A stretch of 64,000 bases of DNA. Source: Sphingomonas sp. ERG5. GTDB lineage: Bacteria > Pseudomonadota > Alphaproteobacteria > Sphingomonadales > Sphingomonadaceae. The notes beneath the pieces were generated by a model. The model was not told the DNA's origin and did no database searches. It was given only the letters and a program-made list of their open reading frames with translations. The stretch spans positions 1-64,000 of the forward strand of contig NZ_JSXI01000024.1 of the NCBI RefSeq assembly GCF_000803065.1, in the 5' to 3' direction. Of this stretch, positions 45,873-57,282 are shown piece after piece. The first letter of the stretch is position 1; each line of letters starts with the position of its first letter. Made by a program: the position numbers and the translations under genes.

Positions 45873-47344
45873 CAACCCTCGAAATTGTCCGCGACAAAGC
45901 GGTCGAGCAAGCGCACACCATAGCCCGTCGCGCCCTTGTCGAAGGTCGGGCCAGCTTTGTCGGCCCAGACCATGCCGGCAATGTCGAGATGCGCCCAGCG
46001 CACACCGGTCTCGATGTAACGCTGCAGGAACTGCGCCGCGGTGATCGATCCGGCGCCGCGCGGGCCGACATTCTTCATGTCGGCGATCGGGCTGTCGATC
46101 AGTTTGTTATAGGCGTCCGACAACGGCAAACGCCATAACAGATCACCCGATGCCTTGCCCGCGGCGAGCAACTGATCGGCGAGCAAGTCATCATTGGCGA
46201 AGCAGCCGCCATGTTCATTGCCCAGGCTGATGATCATCGCGCCGGTGAGCGTGGCGAGATCGACAATGGTCTTGGGACGATGCGTCTTTTGGACCCAGGT
46301 CAGCGCGTCGCACAGCACCAATCGACCTTCGGCGTCGGTGTTGAGCACTTCGATCGTCTGGCCCGACATTGAGGTGATGACGTCGCCCGGGCGCATCGCG
46401 GCACCGTCAGGCATATTCTCGACCAGGCCGCACACGCCGATCACGTTGGCCTTGGCCTTGCGCGACGCGAGCGACTTCATCGCGCCGACCACTGCGCCGG
46501 CACCGCCCATGTCCCACTTCATGTCTTCCATACCGGGTCCGGGCTTGAGCGAAATGCCGCCGGTGTCGAAGGTCACGCCCTTGCCGACCAGCGCCAGCGC
46601 GGGATCGCCCTCACCCGCTCCATTCCATTTCAGCGCCAGCAGTCGCGCTTCACGCGCCGAGCCGAGACTGACGCCAAGCAGTGCGCCCATGCCGAGATCG
46701 CGCATCGCGGCTTCATCGAGCACGGTTACTTCGAGTCCCAGCCCTTGAGTCTCGGCCAGCACCTTCGCGACGAAGCTCTCGGGATAGATGACGTTCGGCG
46801 GCTCGGCGACCAAAGTGCGCGTGAGCTCAAGGCCTTCGGTCAACGCCTTCTGATGCGACCAGGCGGCATCCGTGCCCTCCGGCGCGTTGAGCAAGGTGAT
46901 CGAGGTCAGCGTCGGCTTGGCCTTTTCGGGCAGCTTGGTGCGATAGATATCGTGCCGCCAGCCGCGCTGCGCCGCCGCCGCCGCAAAGCGGGCTGCGGCC
47001 TTGGGTGTTGGCTCCGCACCGGCAAAATCGACCGTTACCGCTTCGACACCCGAGGTCAGCAGCCGCGCGGTCAACGCTCCGCCGGCCTTTTCATAATCCG
47101 CTTCGCCGCCATTGCCGACGCCAAGCAGCAGGATGCGGCGCACCCCATCCCCCGCACCGACGAAAACTTCAGCGATCGCAGCGGCCTCGCCATCGAACCG
47201 GCTGCTCCGCGCCGCGCCCAGCACGACCTTGCGTGCGGCGTCATCGAGGCCGATAAAAGTGGCGCGCTCCAGCGCATCCTTTTCGATCGGCAACGCAAGA
47301 GGCACGCCGGAATCAGCAGGTGCGGCGGAGAAAAGGATCTGCAT
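45872..47344 (-). CDS. pepA: Leucyl aminopeptidase (cytosol aminopeptidase, M17)
   Basis: Hexameric two-metal peptidase removing N-terminal residues. 490 aa: an N-terminal macro-like domain (about 1-170) and a catalytic domain with LVGKGVTFDTGGISLKPG (Lys and Asp ligands), MKWDMGGAGAVVGAM and the signature NTDAEGRLVL, plus TLTGAMIISLG. PepA of other bacteria also binds DNA, which cannot be judged here. It precedes and overlaps holC. Confidence 0.96.
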   Translation of the reverse strand: MQILFSAAPADSGVPLALPIEKDALERATFIGLDDAARKVVLGAARSSRFDGEAAAIAEVFVGAGDGVRRILLLGVGNGGEADYEKAGGALTARLLTSGVEAVTVDFAGAEPTPKAAARFAAAAAQRGWRHDIYRTKLPEKAKPTLTSITLLNAPEGTDAAWSHQKALTEGLELTRTLVAEPPNVIYPESFVAKVLAETQGLGLEVTVLDEAAMRDLGMGALLGVSLGSAREARLLALKWNGAGEGDPALALVGKGVTFDTGGISLKPGPGMEDMKWDMGGAGAVVGAMKSLASRKAKANVIGVCGLVENMPDGAAMRPGDVITSMSGQTIEVLNTDAEGRLVLCDALTWVQKTHRPKTIVDLATLTGAMIISLGNEHGGCFANDDLLADQLLAAGKASGDLLWRLPLSDAYNKLIDSPIADMKNVGPRGAGSITAAQFLQRYIETGVRWAHLDIAGMVWADKAGPTFDKGATGYGVRLLDRFVADNFEG

Positions 47345-47528
47345 GAAAACCTCGGTCGGTTGAAACAGGGGGAGATGAGTCGCCCCCTCTAGGCCAGCGA
47401 AGGCGGGCTGGCAAAGTGCCTCCCCGCCCCATGGTCACCGTTCAGCGCGATTGCGGCGAGCGCCGCGTGATGCGATAGGGCAAGCGTTCGCGCGTCATTC
47501 CGGCGCGGCTGGGGGTGTGTTTCCCGAC

Positions 47529-49787
47529 GTGAAGCGTTCCGATCTGCTCTCGACCTGCGTGGCGCCGCTCGCCCTGATTCTTGCGACCGGGACCCTTGGG
47601 ACGGGTGCGCAGGCGCAGGACCTGCAAACGCGCACTACACCGCCGCCCCCGCCATCCGAAACGCCCCTGCCGACCACCGACGAACAAGTGCAGTTCACCG
47701 CCGGCACGCTCGAATATGATCTCAATGATGAGATCGTGACGGCCAATGGCGACGTACGCATGTACCGCAACGGTGACCGGCTACGCGCGGACAAGGTCGT
47801 GTGGAATCGTAACACCGGCAAGGTTGTGGCAACTGGCAATGTCGCAGTGACCAATCCGGGCGGCGATACCGCCTATGGCGATTCGATCGACCTGACCGAT
47901 TCGCTGAAGGATGGTGTGGTCGACAATATGCTGATCGTGCTCGAGCGCGGCGGTCGACTTGCCGCACGCAAAGGCACACGAGCGCTGGACGAGGTGGTAA
48001 CGCTAGACGACGCCGCTTTCACGCCTTGCGCGGTGACGACGGCCAAAGGGTGCCCCAAGGAACCGTCCTGGAAGATCACCGCGGTCAAGATCGTTTACCG
48101 CCCTGACCGCGAGCGGGTCTATTATAGCGGCGCGCAAATCAATCTGTTCGGCTTGCCGTCGATCCCGATGCCGAAATTCTCGCACACGGTCAGCGACGGC
48201 AGCGCAAGCGGATTGCTGTCACCCGATTTTCGCTTCGGGCGAGTCAACGGCCTGGAGTATTCACAGCCTTATTATTTCCGCCTGGCGCCCAATCGCGGAT
48301 TGATCATCACGCCGCGGGTATTCAGCAACGCGTTGCCGATGCTGCAGGCCAATTACAGCGCGCTCGACAGCGAGGGGGCTTACCGAATCGGCGCTTATGC
48401 CACGGTCAGCCGCCGCAGCGACGATGTGGGGACCGCAACGCCGCTTGAATCGCAAATGGCATTTCGTGGCTATCTCGACGGCGTCGCCCGCTATCAGTTC
48501 GACGAGAATTGGAGTGCAAAGGCATCGTTGCGACTGGCCACAGACCGGACCTTCCTGCGGCGCTATGATATTTCCTATGACGACCGGCTTCGCTCGACCG
48601 CGAGCCTGGAACGGATCGATGCCGACAGCTATTTTGCCATTACCGGCTGGGCGGTACAGACGCTTCGCGCCAACGACCGCCAGGGTTTGCAACCAATTGC
48701 GTTGCCCGAACTCGATTATCGCCGCCGCTTCAATGACGGGTTGCTCGGGGGCAAGTTCCAGCTTCAGGTCAACACGCTGGCGATCACCCGGACTGGGGGG
48801 GAGGATACGCAGCGCGCCTTTGCCAGCGTGCGCTGGGATTTGCGCAAGCTGACCTCGCTTGGCCAGGAAGTGACGTTCACCGCCTTTGCCCGCGGCGATG
48901 TCTACAACGCCAATGACACACTTTCGACGACGATCCCGAGCTATCGCGGGACCGAGGGTGTTCATGGCCGGGTGATGGGAACGGCCGCGATCGACGTGAA
49001 GTGGCCGTTCATCGGCGAATTCCTCGGCGGGACGCAGCGCTTGACGCCGCGGTTCCAGATCGCCGCGTCGCCCAAGACCGAAAATCTCGACATCCCCAAT
49101 GAAGACGCCCGCGCGGTCGATCTGGATGATTCCAACCTCTTCGCGCTCAATCGCTTCCCCGGCTATGACCGGTTCGAGGACGCCACGCGCTTCACCTATG
49201 GTCTGGATTGGGCGCTCGACCTGCCCGGCCTGTCGATCAAGACCAATGTCGGGCAAAGTTATCGCCTGGGCCAGCGCCCGGTTATCTTCCCCGACGGCAC
49301 CGGCCTGAACGATCGTTTCTCCGACATTGTCGGCCGCAACGAAATCCGGTTCCGCGATTTCGTGTCGTTCACGCAGCGCTACCGGCTCGACAAGGACGGG
49401 CTGGCGGTGCGCCGCAATGAGATCGACCTGACGGTCGGGTCGCGCAGCACTTATGCGCTGGTCGGCTATTTGCGGCTCAATCGGGATATCGATCCGGCAC
49501 TGGAAGATTTGCAGGATCGTGAGGAAGCGCGGATCGCGGGCCGGATCCAGGTCGCGCGTTTCTGGTCGCTGTTCGGTTCGGCGGTGTTCGACCTGACCAA
49601 TCGCGACGAGGATCCGCTGTCGGCGTCGGATGGCTTTACCCCCGTCCGCCACCGCATCGGGGTCAATTATGAAGATGATTGCTTGAGATTCGGCCTGACC
49701 TGGAAACGCGATTATCAGAACGCCGGCGACGCTCGCGCGGGCAATAGCTTCCTGTTCAGTCTGGCGTTCAAGAATCTTGGCCGCTAA
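47529..49787 (+). CDS. lptD: LPS-assembly protein LptD
   Basis: Outer-membrane beta-barrel that places LPS in the outer leaflet with LptE. GTG 47529 gives MKRSDLLSTCVAPLALILAT as a signal peptide (cleavage near AQAQD) and 752 aa; earlier in-frame starts would hide it. The OstA/LptA-like jellyroll (about 60-170: FTAGTLEYDLNDEIVTANGD, VVWNRNTGKVVATGNV) precedes the C-terminal barrel (FSHTVSDGSASGLLSPDFRF onward, ending LFSLAFKNLGR). First gene of the lptD-surA-pdxA-rsmA cluster. The start codon is the uncertain part. Confidence 0.94.
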   Translation: MKRSDLLSTCVAPLALILATGTLGTGAQAQDLQTRTTPPPPPSETPLPTTDEQVQFTAGTLEYDLNDEIVTANGDVRMYRNGDRLRADKVVWNRNTGKVVATGNVAVTNPGGDTAYGDSIDLTDSLKDGVVDNMLIVLERGGRLAARKGTRALDEVVTLDDAAFTPCAVTTAKGCPKEPSWKITAVKIVYRPDRERVYYSGAQINLFGLPSIPMPKFSHTVSDGSASGLLSPDFRFGRVNGLEYSQPYYFRLAPNRGLIITPRVFSNALPMLQANYSALDSEGAYRIGAYATVSRRSDDVGTATPLESQMAFRGYLDGVARYQFDENWSAKASLRLATDRTFLRRYDISYDDRLRSTASLERIDADSYFAITGWAVQTLRANDRQGLQPIALPELDYRRRFNDGLLGGKFQLQVNTLAITRTGGEDTQRAFASVRWDLRKLTSLGQEVTFTAFARGDVYNANDTLSTTIPSYRGTEGVHGRVMGTAAIDVKWPFIGEFLGGTQRLTPRFQIAASPKTENLDIPNEDARAVDLDDSNLFALNRFPGYDRFEDATRFTYGLDWALDLPGLSIKTNVGQSYRLGQRPVIFPDGTGLNDRFSDIVGRNEIRFRDFVSFTQRYRLDKDGLAVRRNEIDLTVGSRSTYALVGYLRLNRDIDPALEDLQDREEARIAGRIQVARFWSLFGSAVFDLTNRDEDPLSASDGFTPVRHRIGVNYEDDCLRFGLTWKRDYQNAGDARAGNSFLFSLAFKNLGR

Positions 49788-49863
49788 GCTTGGGTTCACC
49801 TGCCCTGTTTCATGGATTTACCGCCGGGACGCGACGGCGCGATATGGGATTTTGACCGACGTG

Positions 49864-51219
49864 ATGATTTCGAAGACGAAGGCGGTCCGGACCGGCCGCA
49901 CGGTTGCATTGCTGGCAGGCCTCGCCTTTGCTGGTACCGTGGTCGCGCAGACCGTGGACGACAATAGTGTGCCGAGCACCGGCCTCGACATTCCCGCAAA
50001 TATGCAGATTTTCGGCAAGGTCGACCCGAACGTCCGCAAGCCGACCGCGATCGTGAACGAAAGCGTCATCACCGGCACCGATGTCGATCAGCGTGTAGCG
50101 TTGATCGTCTCGGCCAATGAGCTCAAGCTCAGTGCGGAGGACAAGGATCGCCTGAAGCTGCAGATCCTGCGCCAGCTGATCGACGAAACGCTACAAATCC
50201 AGGAAGCCAAGGCCAGCGAGATCACGATCACGCAGCCGGAAATCACCCAGAGCTTCGACCGTGTGGCCCATAATTTCAAGCGGTCACCCGCCGAGATGCG
50301 CACATATCTGCGCTCGGTCGGATCGTCCGAGCGATCCCTGAAGCGCCAGATTGAAGGCGAGCTTGCCTGGCAGCGCTATCTGCGCCGCAAGGTCGAACCC
50401 AGCGTCAATGTCAGTGACGAAGAAGTAAAGGGCATTCTCGAACGTATCAAGGCGTCGAAGGGCTTGGACGAATTCCATGTCAGCGAGATATATCTGTCCG
50501 CGACGCCCGAGCGTGCGCAGCAGGTCAATGCCACCATGCGCCAGATGATCGAGAAGATCCAAAAGGGCGAAGCGCCCTTCGAATATTTCGCGCGCAACTC
50601 TTCCGAAGCTTCGACGCGCGCCGTTGGCGGCGATCTCGGCTGGGTTCGCGCCGCCCAGCTGCCGGACTCGCTCGCAGCGGCCGCTACATCGATGCAGGTC
50701 GGCCAGGTTGCCGGGCCGATCGAAGTGCCGGGCGGCTTCTCGATCCTGTACCTGGTCGACAAGCGGCAAGTGATGACCGCGGATCCCCGTGATGCACGCC
50801 TTGCGTTGAAACAGCTGACGGTGCGTTTTCCCACCGGCACCACTCAGACGGGCGCGACAGCGCGCGCCGCAGAGTTCGCCAAGGCGGTGCAGACCATCCA
50901 GGGCTGTGGCGGCGTTGCCAAGATCGCCAGCGATATCGGCGCCGAAGTGGTCGACAGCGACGCAGTGACGATCCGCGACTTGCCGCCCGCGCTGCAGGAA
51001 ATCATGCTGAAGCTGCAGGTCGGGCAAGCGACGCCGCCTTTCGGCTCGGCGCAGGACGGCGTTCGCGCGCTGGTGGTATGCGGTCGTGACGATCCGCGTA
51101 ACGGCGACTTGCCGCAAGCCGAGGCGATCCAGCGCCAGATGGAGCAGTCGCGCGTCAATCTGCGTGCACAGACCTTGCTGCGCGATCTGCGCCGCGATGC
51201 GATCATCGATTATCGCTGA
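49864..51219 (+). CDS. surA: Periplasmic peptidyl-prolyl isomerase/chaperone SurA
   Basis: Chaperone for outer-membrane proteins. 451 aa: signal peptide (TVALLAGLAFAGTVVAQ), SurA N-domain (about 55-180; AIVNESVITGTDVDQRVALI), a parvulin domain (about 185-300; FHVSEIYLSATPERAQ, EAPFEYFARNSSEAS, GGDLGWVRAAQLP) and a second region of PPIase type (about 310-410, VRFPTGTTQ ... QVGQATPPFG). ATG 49864 is preferred; GTG 49861 is adjacent. It assists folding of LptD, encoded just upstream. Confidence 0.94.
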   Translation: MISKTKAVRTGRTVALLAGLAFAGTVVAQTVDDNSVPSTGLDIPANMQIFGKVDPNVRKPTAIVNESVITGTDVDQRVALIVSANELKLSAEDKDRLKLQILRQLIDETLQIQEAKASEITITQPEITQSFDRVAHNFKRSPAEMRTYLRSVGSSERSLKRQIEGELAWQRYLRRKVEPSVNVSDEEVKGILERIKASKGLDEFHVSEIYLSATPERAQQVNATMRQMIEKIQKGEAPFEYFARNSSEASTRAVGGDLGWVRAAQLPDSLAAAATSMQVGQVAGPIEVPGGFSILYLVDKRQVMTADPRDARLALKQLTVRFPTGTTQTGATARAAEFAKAVQTIQGCGGVAKIASDIGAEVVDSDAVTIRDLPPALQEIMLKLQVGQATPPFGSAQDGVRALVVCGRDDPRNGDLPQAEAIQRQMEQSRVNLRAQTLLRDLRRDAIIDYR

Positions 51220-51231
51220 GCAGGACGTCCG

Positions 51232-52227
51232 ATGACCCTGCCGCTTGCCGTTTCGATGGGCGACCCCGCCGGGATCGGGCCCGAGGTCATCGCCAAGGCG
51301 TGGATCAAGCGTGAAGCGCATGTACTGATGCCGTTCTTCGCGGTCGGCGATGCGCGCGCCATTGCCGCTGTCTGGCAGGGCCCGATTGCGCGGATCAGCG
51401 ACCCGGCCGAGGCCAACCAGGCCTTTGCTACCGCCTTGCCCGTCCTGAATGTCGAGGATGGCGGCGACATCACCCCCGGCCGGCCTGATGTCGATGGCGC
51501 ACGCTGCGCGCTCCATTCGCTTGAGATGGCAGCGGGTTTGGCACGGTCGGATGCCGCACGGGCGCTGATCACCGGTCCGGTCTCGAAAGCACAGCTGTAT
51601 CAGATCGGTTTCAGCTATCCGGGCCAGACCGAATTCATCGCCGAACGTTGCGGCATTTCGGGCGAGAATGCCGTGATGATGCTCGCCGGGCCGACGCTTC
51701 GCGTGGTGCCGGTGACGACGCATGTCGCGCTCGACAAGGTATCGGCGATGCTGTCTGTCGAACTGATTGTCGCCAAGGGTCGCGCGACCGCCCGCGGTCT
51801 GCAGCGCAATTTTGGCATCGCCGCGCCTCGCCTCGCCTTTGCCGGGTTCAATCCGCATGCCGGCGAAGGCGGCGCGATCGGGCGCGAAGAGATCGACTTC
51901 ATCATCCCGGCCATCGAGATCCTGCGCGACGAAGGTATAGATGCGACCGGGCCGTTCGCAGCCGACACGATGTTCCACGACCGCGCCCGCGTCACCTATG
52001 ACGCCGCGATCTGCTGCTATCATGATCAGGCACTGGTGCCGCTTAAGACGCTGCATTTCGACGAAGGCGTCAACATCACGCTTGGCTTGCCGATTGTGCG
52101 CACTTCGCCCGATCACGGCACCGCGTTCGGTATCGCCGGTCAGGACAAGGCCGAGCCGGGCGCGATGATCGCCGCGATCAAGATGGCCGGAGATGCTACC
52201 GCGCGCCGCGCCGCCGCGGACGCGTGA
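51232..52227 (+). CDS. pdxA: 4-hydroxythreonine-4-phosphate dehydrogenase
   Basis: NAD-dependent step of pyridoxal phosphate synthesis. 331 aa with [38 protein letters not shown], metal-binding histidines in [21 protein letters not shown] and [12 protein letters not shown], and [14 protein letters not shown]. It starts 12 bases after surA and its stop overlaps the rsmA start by four bases (GTGA). Confidence 0.96.
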   Translation: MTLPLAVSMGDPAGIGPEVIAKAWIKREAHVLMPFFAVGDARAIAAVWQGPIARISDPAEANQAFATALPVLNVEDGGDITPGRPDVDGARCALHSLEMAAGLARSDAARALITGPVSKAQLYQIGFSYPGQTEFIAERCGISGENAVMMLAGPTLRVVPVTTHVALDKVSAMLSVELIVAKGRATARGLQRNFGIAAPRLAFAGFNPHAGEGGAIGREEIDFIIPAIEILRDEGIDATGPFAADTMFHDRARVTYDAAICCYHDQALVPLKTLHFDEGVNITLGLPIVRTSPDHGTAFGIAGQDKAEPGAMIAAIKMAGDATARRAAADA

Positions 52228-53057
52228 CCCCTTCCTCGTTGCCGCAATTGCCACCACTGCGCGAGGTCATCGCGCGCCATGGGCTGACCGCGAGCAAGGC
52301 ACTGGGGCAGAATTTCCTGCTCGACGGGCAATTGCTCGCGCGGATCGCACGCGTGCCGGGCGATTTACAGGATGCCGAAGTGTTCGAGGTCGGTCCCGGG
52401 CCTGGCGGGCTGACGCGTGCCTTGCTTCAGGCCGGGGCGCGGGTGACGGCGGTCGAACGCGACCGGCGCTGCATCCCAGCATTGGCCGAACTGGGCGACG
52501 CCTTTCCCGGCAAGCTGCGTGTGATCGAAGAAGATGCACTGGAGATTGACGCGGCCGCCTTGTTTGAGGGGAAGCCGCATATCGTCTCCAACTTGCCCTA
52601 TAATATTGGCACGGCGTTGCTGGTGCGTTGGCTCTCGGCCGACTGGCTGCCCTGGTGGGCGAGCCTGACCCTGATGTTCCAAAAAGAAGTCGCCGACCGC
52701 ATCGTCGCCGGCACCGATGACGATGCTTATGGCCGTCTCGCGGTGCTGGCGCAGTGGCGCAGCAACGCGAAGCTGGCGATGCCAGTACATCGTTCTGCCT
52801 TCACTCCGCCGCCCAAAGTGATGTCGGCGGTGGTGCATATCGTGCCCGCAGCGGCACCCGAAGACGTCAATTTCGCAACCCTGGAACGCTTGACCGGGGC
52901 TGCCTTCGGGCAGCGGCGCAAGATGCTGCGCCAGAGTGTGAAAGGCGTGCCCGGCGCGCTGGCGGCGCTGGAGCAGGTCGGGATCGAAGTGACGCGCCGA
53001 GCGGAGACCGTCAGCGTCGCGGAGTTCACCGAAGTGGCGCGAGTGATGGGCGCCTAG
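52224..53057 (+). CDS. rsmA: 16S rRNA dimethyladenosine transferase RsmA (KsgA)
   Basis: Dimethylates two adjacent adenines near the 16S 3' end during small-subunit assembly. 277 aa from a GTG start overlapping pdxA. Motifs: [17 protein letters not shown] loop [16 protein letters not shown], catalytic [15 protein letters not shown] and [14 protein letters not shown]. It closes the lptD-surA-pdxA-rsmA cluster. Confidence 0.96.
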   Translation: MTPSSLPQLPPLREVIARHGLTASKALGQNFLLDGQLLARIARVPGDLQDAEVFEVGPGPGGLTRALLQAGARVTAVERDRRCIPALAELGDAFPGKLRVIEEDALEIDAAALFEGKPHIVSNLPYNIGTALLVRWLSADWLPWWASLTLMFQKEVADRIVAGTDDDAYGRLAVLAQWRSNAKLAMPVHRSAFTPPPKVMSAVVHIVPAAAPEDVNFATLERLTGAAFGQRRKMLRQSVKGVPGALAALEQVGIEVTRRAETVSVAEFTEVARVMGA

Positions 53058-53286
53058 CGAATTTGAACCTCCAAGGTCGAATCACACTCCCTCTCCGGCG
53101 ACCGAGAGACAGGAAAGTACGATAACGCGCGGTGTATGCTTCGCTCATCGAACATGATTTGTTGTACAAACAAAATCAGTCATCTCCCAAATCCCGTAAT
53201 TGTAGATATTGGAGCGCGGCTCGGAAGTGCAGGATAACGTATAAGGGGTAAGCGCAATTACCGAGGTTTCGACTGTCGCGATCATT

Positions 53287-53733
53287 TTGCTGACCCTGCT
53301 CTTTGTCGGCCAGTTCGCTGTGCTCGCCTTTTTTCTGATACGCGGGAAGATACGGCGTGCGCGATCACCCGTGATCCTTCGCCCTGGCGGCAGCGTGGAG
53401 ATACCGCTCGTTGCTGCGTTTGGCGGATGGAAAGGCATCCCCTGGATCTCGATGACCGATTCCAACCTCGCGCCTTTGCTGGTCCTGCATCAGGCAGACT
53501 TTGAATACCGCGTTATCCGCCTGAAACGCCGGCCCTATACGGATATCTGCAATGTCGACCTGCGCACGGCGATCGGCACCGTCAACATCATCCTCGAATT
53601 CCATGATTCGGTACGAAACTTCGCCGGGAATACCGGGAACGGGGAAAATGCCCGGAAGGCATTAGACATCCTCGCGAGCAAAGGCTGCGCGCTGAGCGAG
53701 CGCGCAAGAGCTTTCGTTTCGACCGCTCTATAG
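53287..53733 (+). CDS. Hypothetical membrane-anchored protein
   Basis: 148 aa if TTG 53287 is used. One N-terminal membrane helix (LTLLFVGQFAVLAFFLIRG) is followed by basic residues (KIRRAR) and a soluble domain (IPWISMTDSNLAPLLVLHQA, DICNVDLRTAIGTVNIILEF). No family recognised. The frame opens earlier at an unusual ATT (53257) that follows AAGGGG at ideal spacing and would add ten ordinary residues. It lies 229 bp after rsmA, with lower GC in the gap, and converges on the TPR gene. Real but of unknown role. Confidence 0.6.
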   Translation: MLTLLFVGQFAVLAFFLIRGKIRRARSPVILRPGGSVEIPLVAAFGGWKGIPWISMTDSNLAPLLVLHQADFEYRVIRLKRRPYTDICNVDLRTAIGTVNIILEFHDSVRNFAGNTGNGENARKALDILASKGCALSERARAFVSTAL

Positions 53734-53793
53734 CGTCAACACCTGAGCAAATCGCGCGCGCGACCAAGGGCCGTGAGCGCCCTATGCCGAATG

Positions 53794-54309
53794 CTATTCC
53801 TTTGCGATCGGGGGCTTCTCCGGCACTTTGGTCTGCGCTGCTGCCGTGACGATCGGCGGCCCTTTGGCGATCGCCGCCGCCAGTGTTACGGCCTCGGGGC
53901 AAGCGGCCTTGCCGCACAAGGTCTTGATCTTGCCGAGGTTGGCCTTGGCCTGGATCACCGCCCCCTTGGCAACCAGCGCTTCGCCCTGACCCTGTAGCGC
54001 GAGACGATCATTGGGTTCGAGCAGCAGCGCTTCACGGTACAGGCGGATCGCCTTGCCGGGTAGGCCGCGTGCCTGGGCCACATCGCCAAGCGTGATGAAC
54101 GCGGCGCGGTTACGTGGATCGACCACCAGCGCCGTTTCCAGCGCGTCCGTCGCCCCGTCGAGATTACCCGCCGCCTGTGCCGCCTTGCCTTGCGCGAGCA
54201 ACGCCATCGACCGCGGATCGATCTGGTCGTCCGGGCGCTGACCGTGAAGCGCGGTCGAGACCGTGAGCAGCGTCAGTGCTGCTGCGGCGGCGACGGACGA
54301 ATAACGCAT
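53794..54309 (-). CDS. Secreted TPR-repeat protein
   Basis: 171 aa from ATG 54309 (GGAGAG upstream). A signal peptide ([20 protein letters not shown], cleavage near LHGQ) precedes about two to three TPR units ([60 protein letters not shown]). Two cysteines ([10 protein letters not shown]) could form a disulfide in the periplasm. It follows rsmB on the same strand, 46 bases downstream. TPRs mediate protein contacts; the partner is unknown. Confidence 0.87.
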   Translation of the reverse strand: MRYSSVAAAAALTLLTVSTALHGQRPDDQIDPRSMALLAQGKAAQAAGNLDGATDALETALVVDPRNRAAFITLGDVAQARGLPGKAIRLYREALLLEPNDRLALQGQGEALVAKGAVIQAKANLGKIKTLCGKAACPEAVTLAAAIAKGPPIVTAAAQTKVPEKPPIAKE

Positions 54310-54355
54310 GATGCTCTCCAACAAGGACAGAACGGGTTTTGACACGATCACTCGG

Positions 54356-55531
54356 CTAGCATGGCCGTTTCAGTCTTGCGACAAAAAACCCGTCGGTATC
54401 GTCATGCGCGGGCGTCAGGCGAATGCCGGGACCATGCGACCTGCCAGCGGGCAGGTCGAGCATGTCGGCGCTCCATTCAGGGCGATCGGCCAGGAAACGC
54501 GCGACCTGCCCTGCCCCTTCATCGTCGAGCAGCGAACAGACGATATACACCAGCGCGCCACCCGGCTTGACCAGCGCTGCGCCGATTTCTAGCACATGCG
54601 CCTGGGTTGCGACCAGCCGCTCGATCCGATCTGGGGTCAGCCGCCAGCGCGCTTCGGGATTGCGCCGCCATGTGCCGGTACCCGAACAGGGGGCGTCGAT
54701 CAGCACGCAATCGGCGGTGTCCTGCCAATCCGCCAGTGCCTCGGCTTCGCGTGCCGGGTTCAACAGGCGCGTCTCGACGATCGTCGCCCCTGCCCTTGCC
54801 GCGCGAGGCGCGAGGCGTGACAGGCGGTTGCGATCGGTATCGGTGGCAAGCAGCGCGCCGCGATTGTCCATCGCAGCCGCCAGTGCGAGCGTCTTGCCGC
54901 CGGCGCCGGCGCACAGATCCACGATGCGCATGTCAGGTCCAGCCCTGGCGGCCATGGCAACGATCTGACTACCGGCATCCTGTACTTCGATCGCACCGTC
55001 CCTCGCGGCGTCCAGCGCCTCGACATTAGTCCCTGACGGCAACCTGAGTGCATCAGGAAGGCTGGCAATCGGCTCGGCACCCTCGATCGGTTCTGGTGCG
55101 GCCTTGAGCCGATTGATGCGAATATCGAGCGGTGCACGATCGATCAGCGCGGGAAGCTCGTCTTCACCGATGCCAGAGTCGAGCAGCTTCGCAACGATCC
55201 AGTCGGGTGCGGCACCTGATTTCGCAGCGACCTCATTCGCGCCGATCGCCGCGGGACCATGCGTTGAGCCGTCGAACAATGCAGCGATGTCCGGCTCCGC
55301 CTGCGCCAAAGCGAGCATGGCGGCGCGGCCAGATTTTGGACGATCGCCAAGTTGGCGGATCGCCGAATAGACCAACTCCCGCACCGCACGCCGGTCCTTG
55401 CTACCGGCGTATCGGCGCTCGGCGAAATAGCGCGCGATCAGCGTGTCGGCGGCGGCACCCTGATCACGTGCGGCGGTGGCGATGGCGTCGAGCAAGTCGA
55501 TCGCGGCCTGGATCCGGGCAGATGGGGTCAT
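54356..55531 (-). CDS. rsmB: 16S rRNA m5C methyltransferase, RsmB/NOP family
   Basis: 391 aa. An N-terminal NusB-like helical region (about 1-75, with [20 protein letters not shown]) and a Rossmann methyltransferase (about 180-391) with [38 protein letters not shown] (first Cys) and the catalytic Cys in [12 protein letters not shown]. Members methylate cytosine 967 or related positions; exact position is not proven. It precedes the TPR gene and follows guaB, separated from it by a palindromic repeat. Confidence 0.9.
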   Translation of the reverse strand: MTPSARIQAAIDLLDAIATAARDQGAAADTLIARYFAERRYAGSKDRRAVRELVYSAIRQLGDRPKSGRAAMLALAQAEPDIAALFDGSTHGPAAIGANEVAAKSGAAPDWIVAKLLDSGIGEDELPALIDRAPLDIRINRLKAAPEPIEGAEPIASLPDALRLPSGTNVEALDAARDGAIEVQDAGSQIVAMAARAGPDMRIVDLCAGAGGKTLALAAAMDNRGALLATDTDRNRLSRLAPRAARAGATIVETRLLNPAREAEALADWQDTADCVLIDAPCSGTGTWRRNPEARWRLTPDRIERLVATQAHVLEIGAALVKPGGALVYIVCSLLDDEGAGQVARFLADRPEWSADMLDLPAGRSHGPGIRLTPAHDDTDGFFVARLKRPC

Positions 55532-55547
55532 TCAATGTTCCAGACTT

Positions 55548-55642
55548 CGTCGTGCCGGACTTGTTCCGACATCCACTGTGCCGCTTAGGCAATAAGCGTT
55601 GCTCTTGCGGCAGGGCGGACCCCGGAACAAGTCCGGGCGACG
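55548..55642. repeat. Palindromic intergenic element between guaB and rsmB
   Basis: Outer arms near 55548-55574 and 55617-55642 share a perfect 14-bp inverted core (CCGGACTTGTTCCG and its complement). A second nested pair (TGCCGC ... GCGGCA) lies between. The whole fills most of the 144-bp gap. Elements with this CCGGACTTGTTCCG core are widespread in sphingomonads (general knowledge); it may end or attenuate guaB transcription. Confidence 0.7.
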
Positions 55643-55675
55643 CAGAAGAAACTCGCGGTTGTTTTTATCGGCTCG

Positions 55676-57280
<1,605 letters not shown>

Positions 57281-57282
57281 TC

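Noticed and set aside
50284..52257. 657-codon minus-strand frame opposite surA and pdxA
   Set aside because: Antisense shadow spanning two real genes, with repetitive basic/acidic composition and no fold signature.
53155..53185. AT-rich TTGTACAA palindrome after rsmA, considered as an operator
   Set aside because: Only an 8-bp palindrome with no second copy, no adjacent regulator and no symmetry in the flanks.
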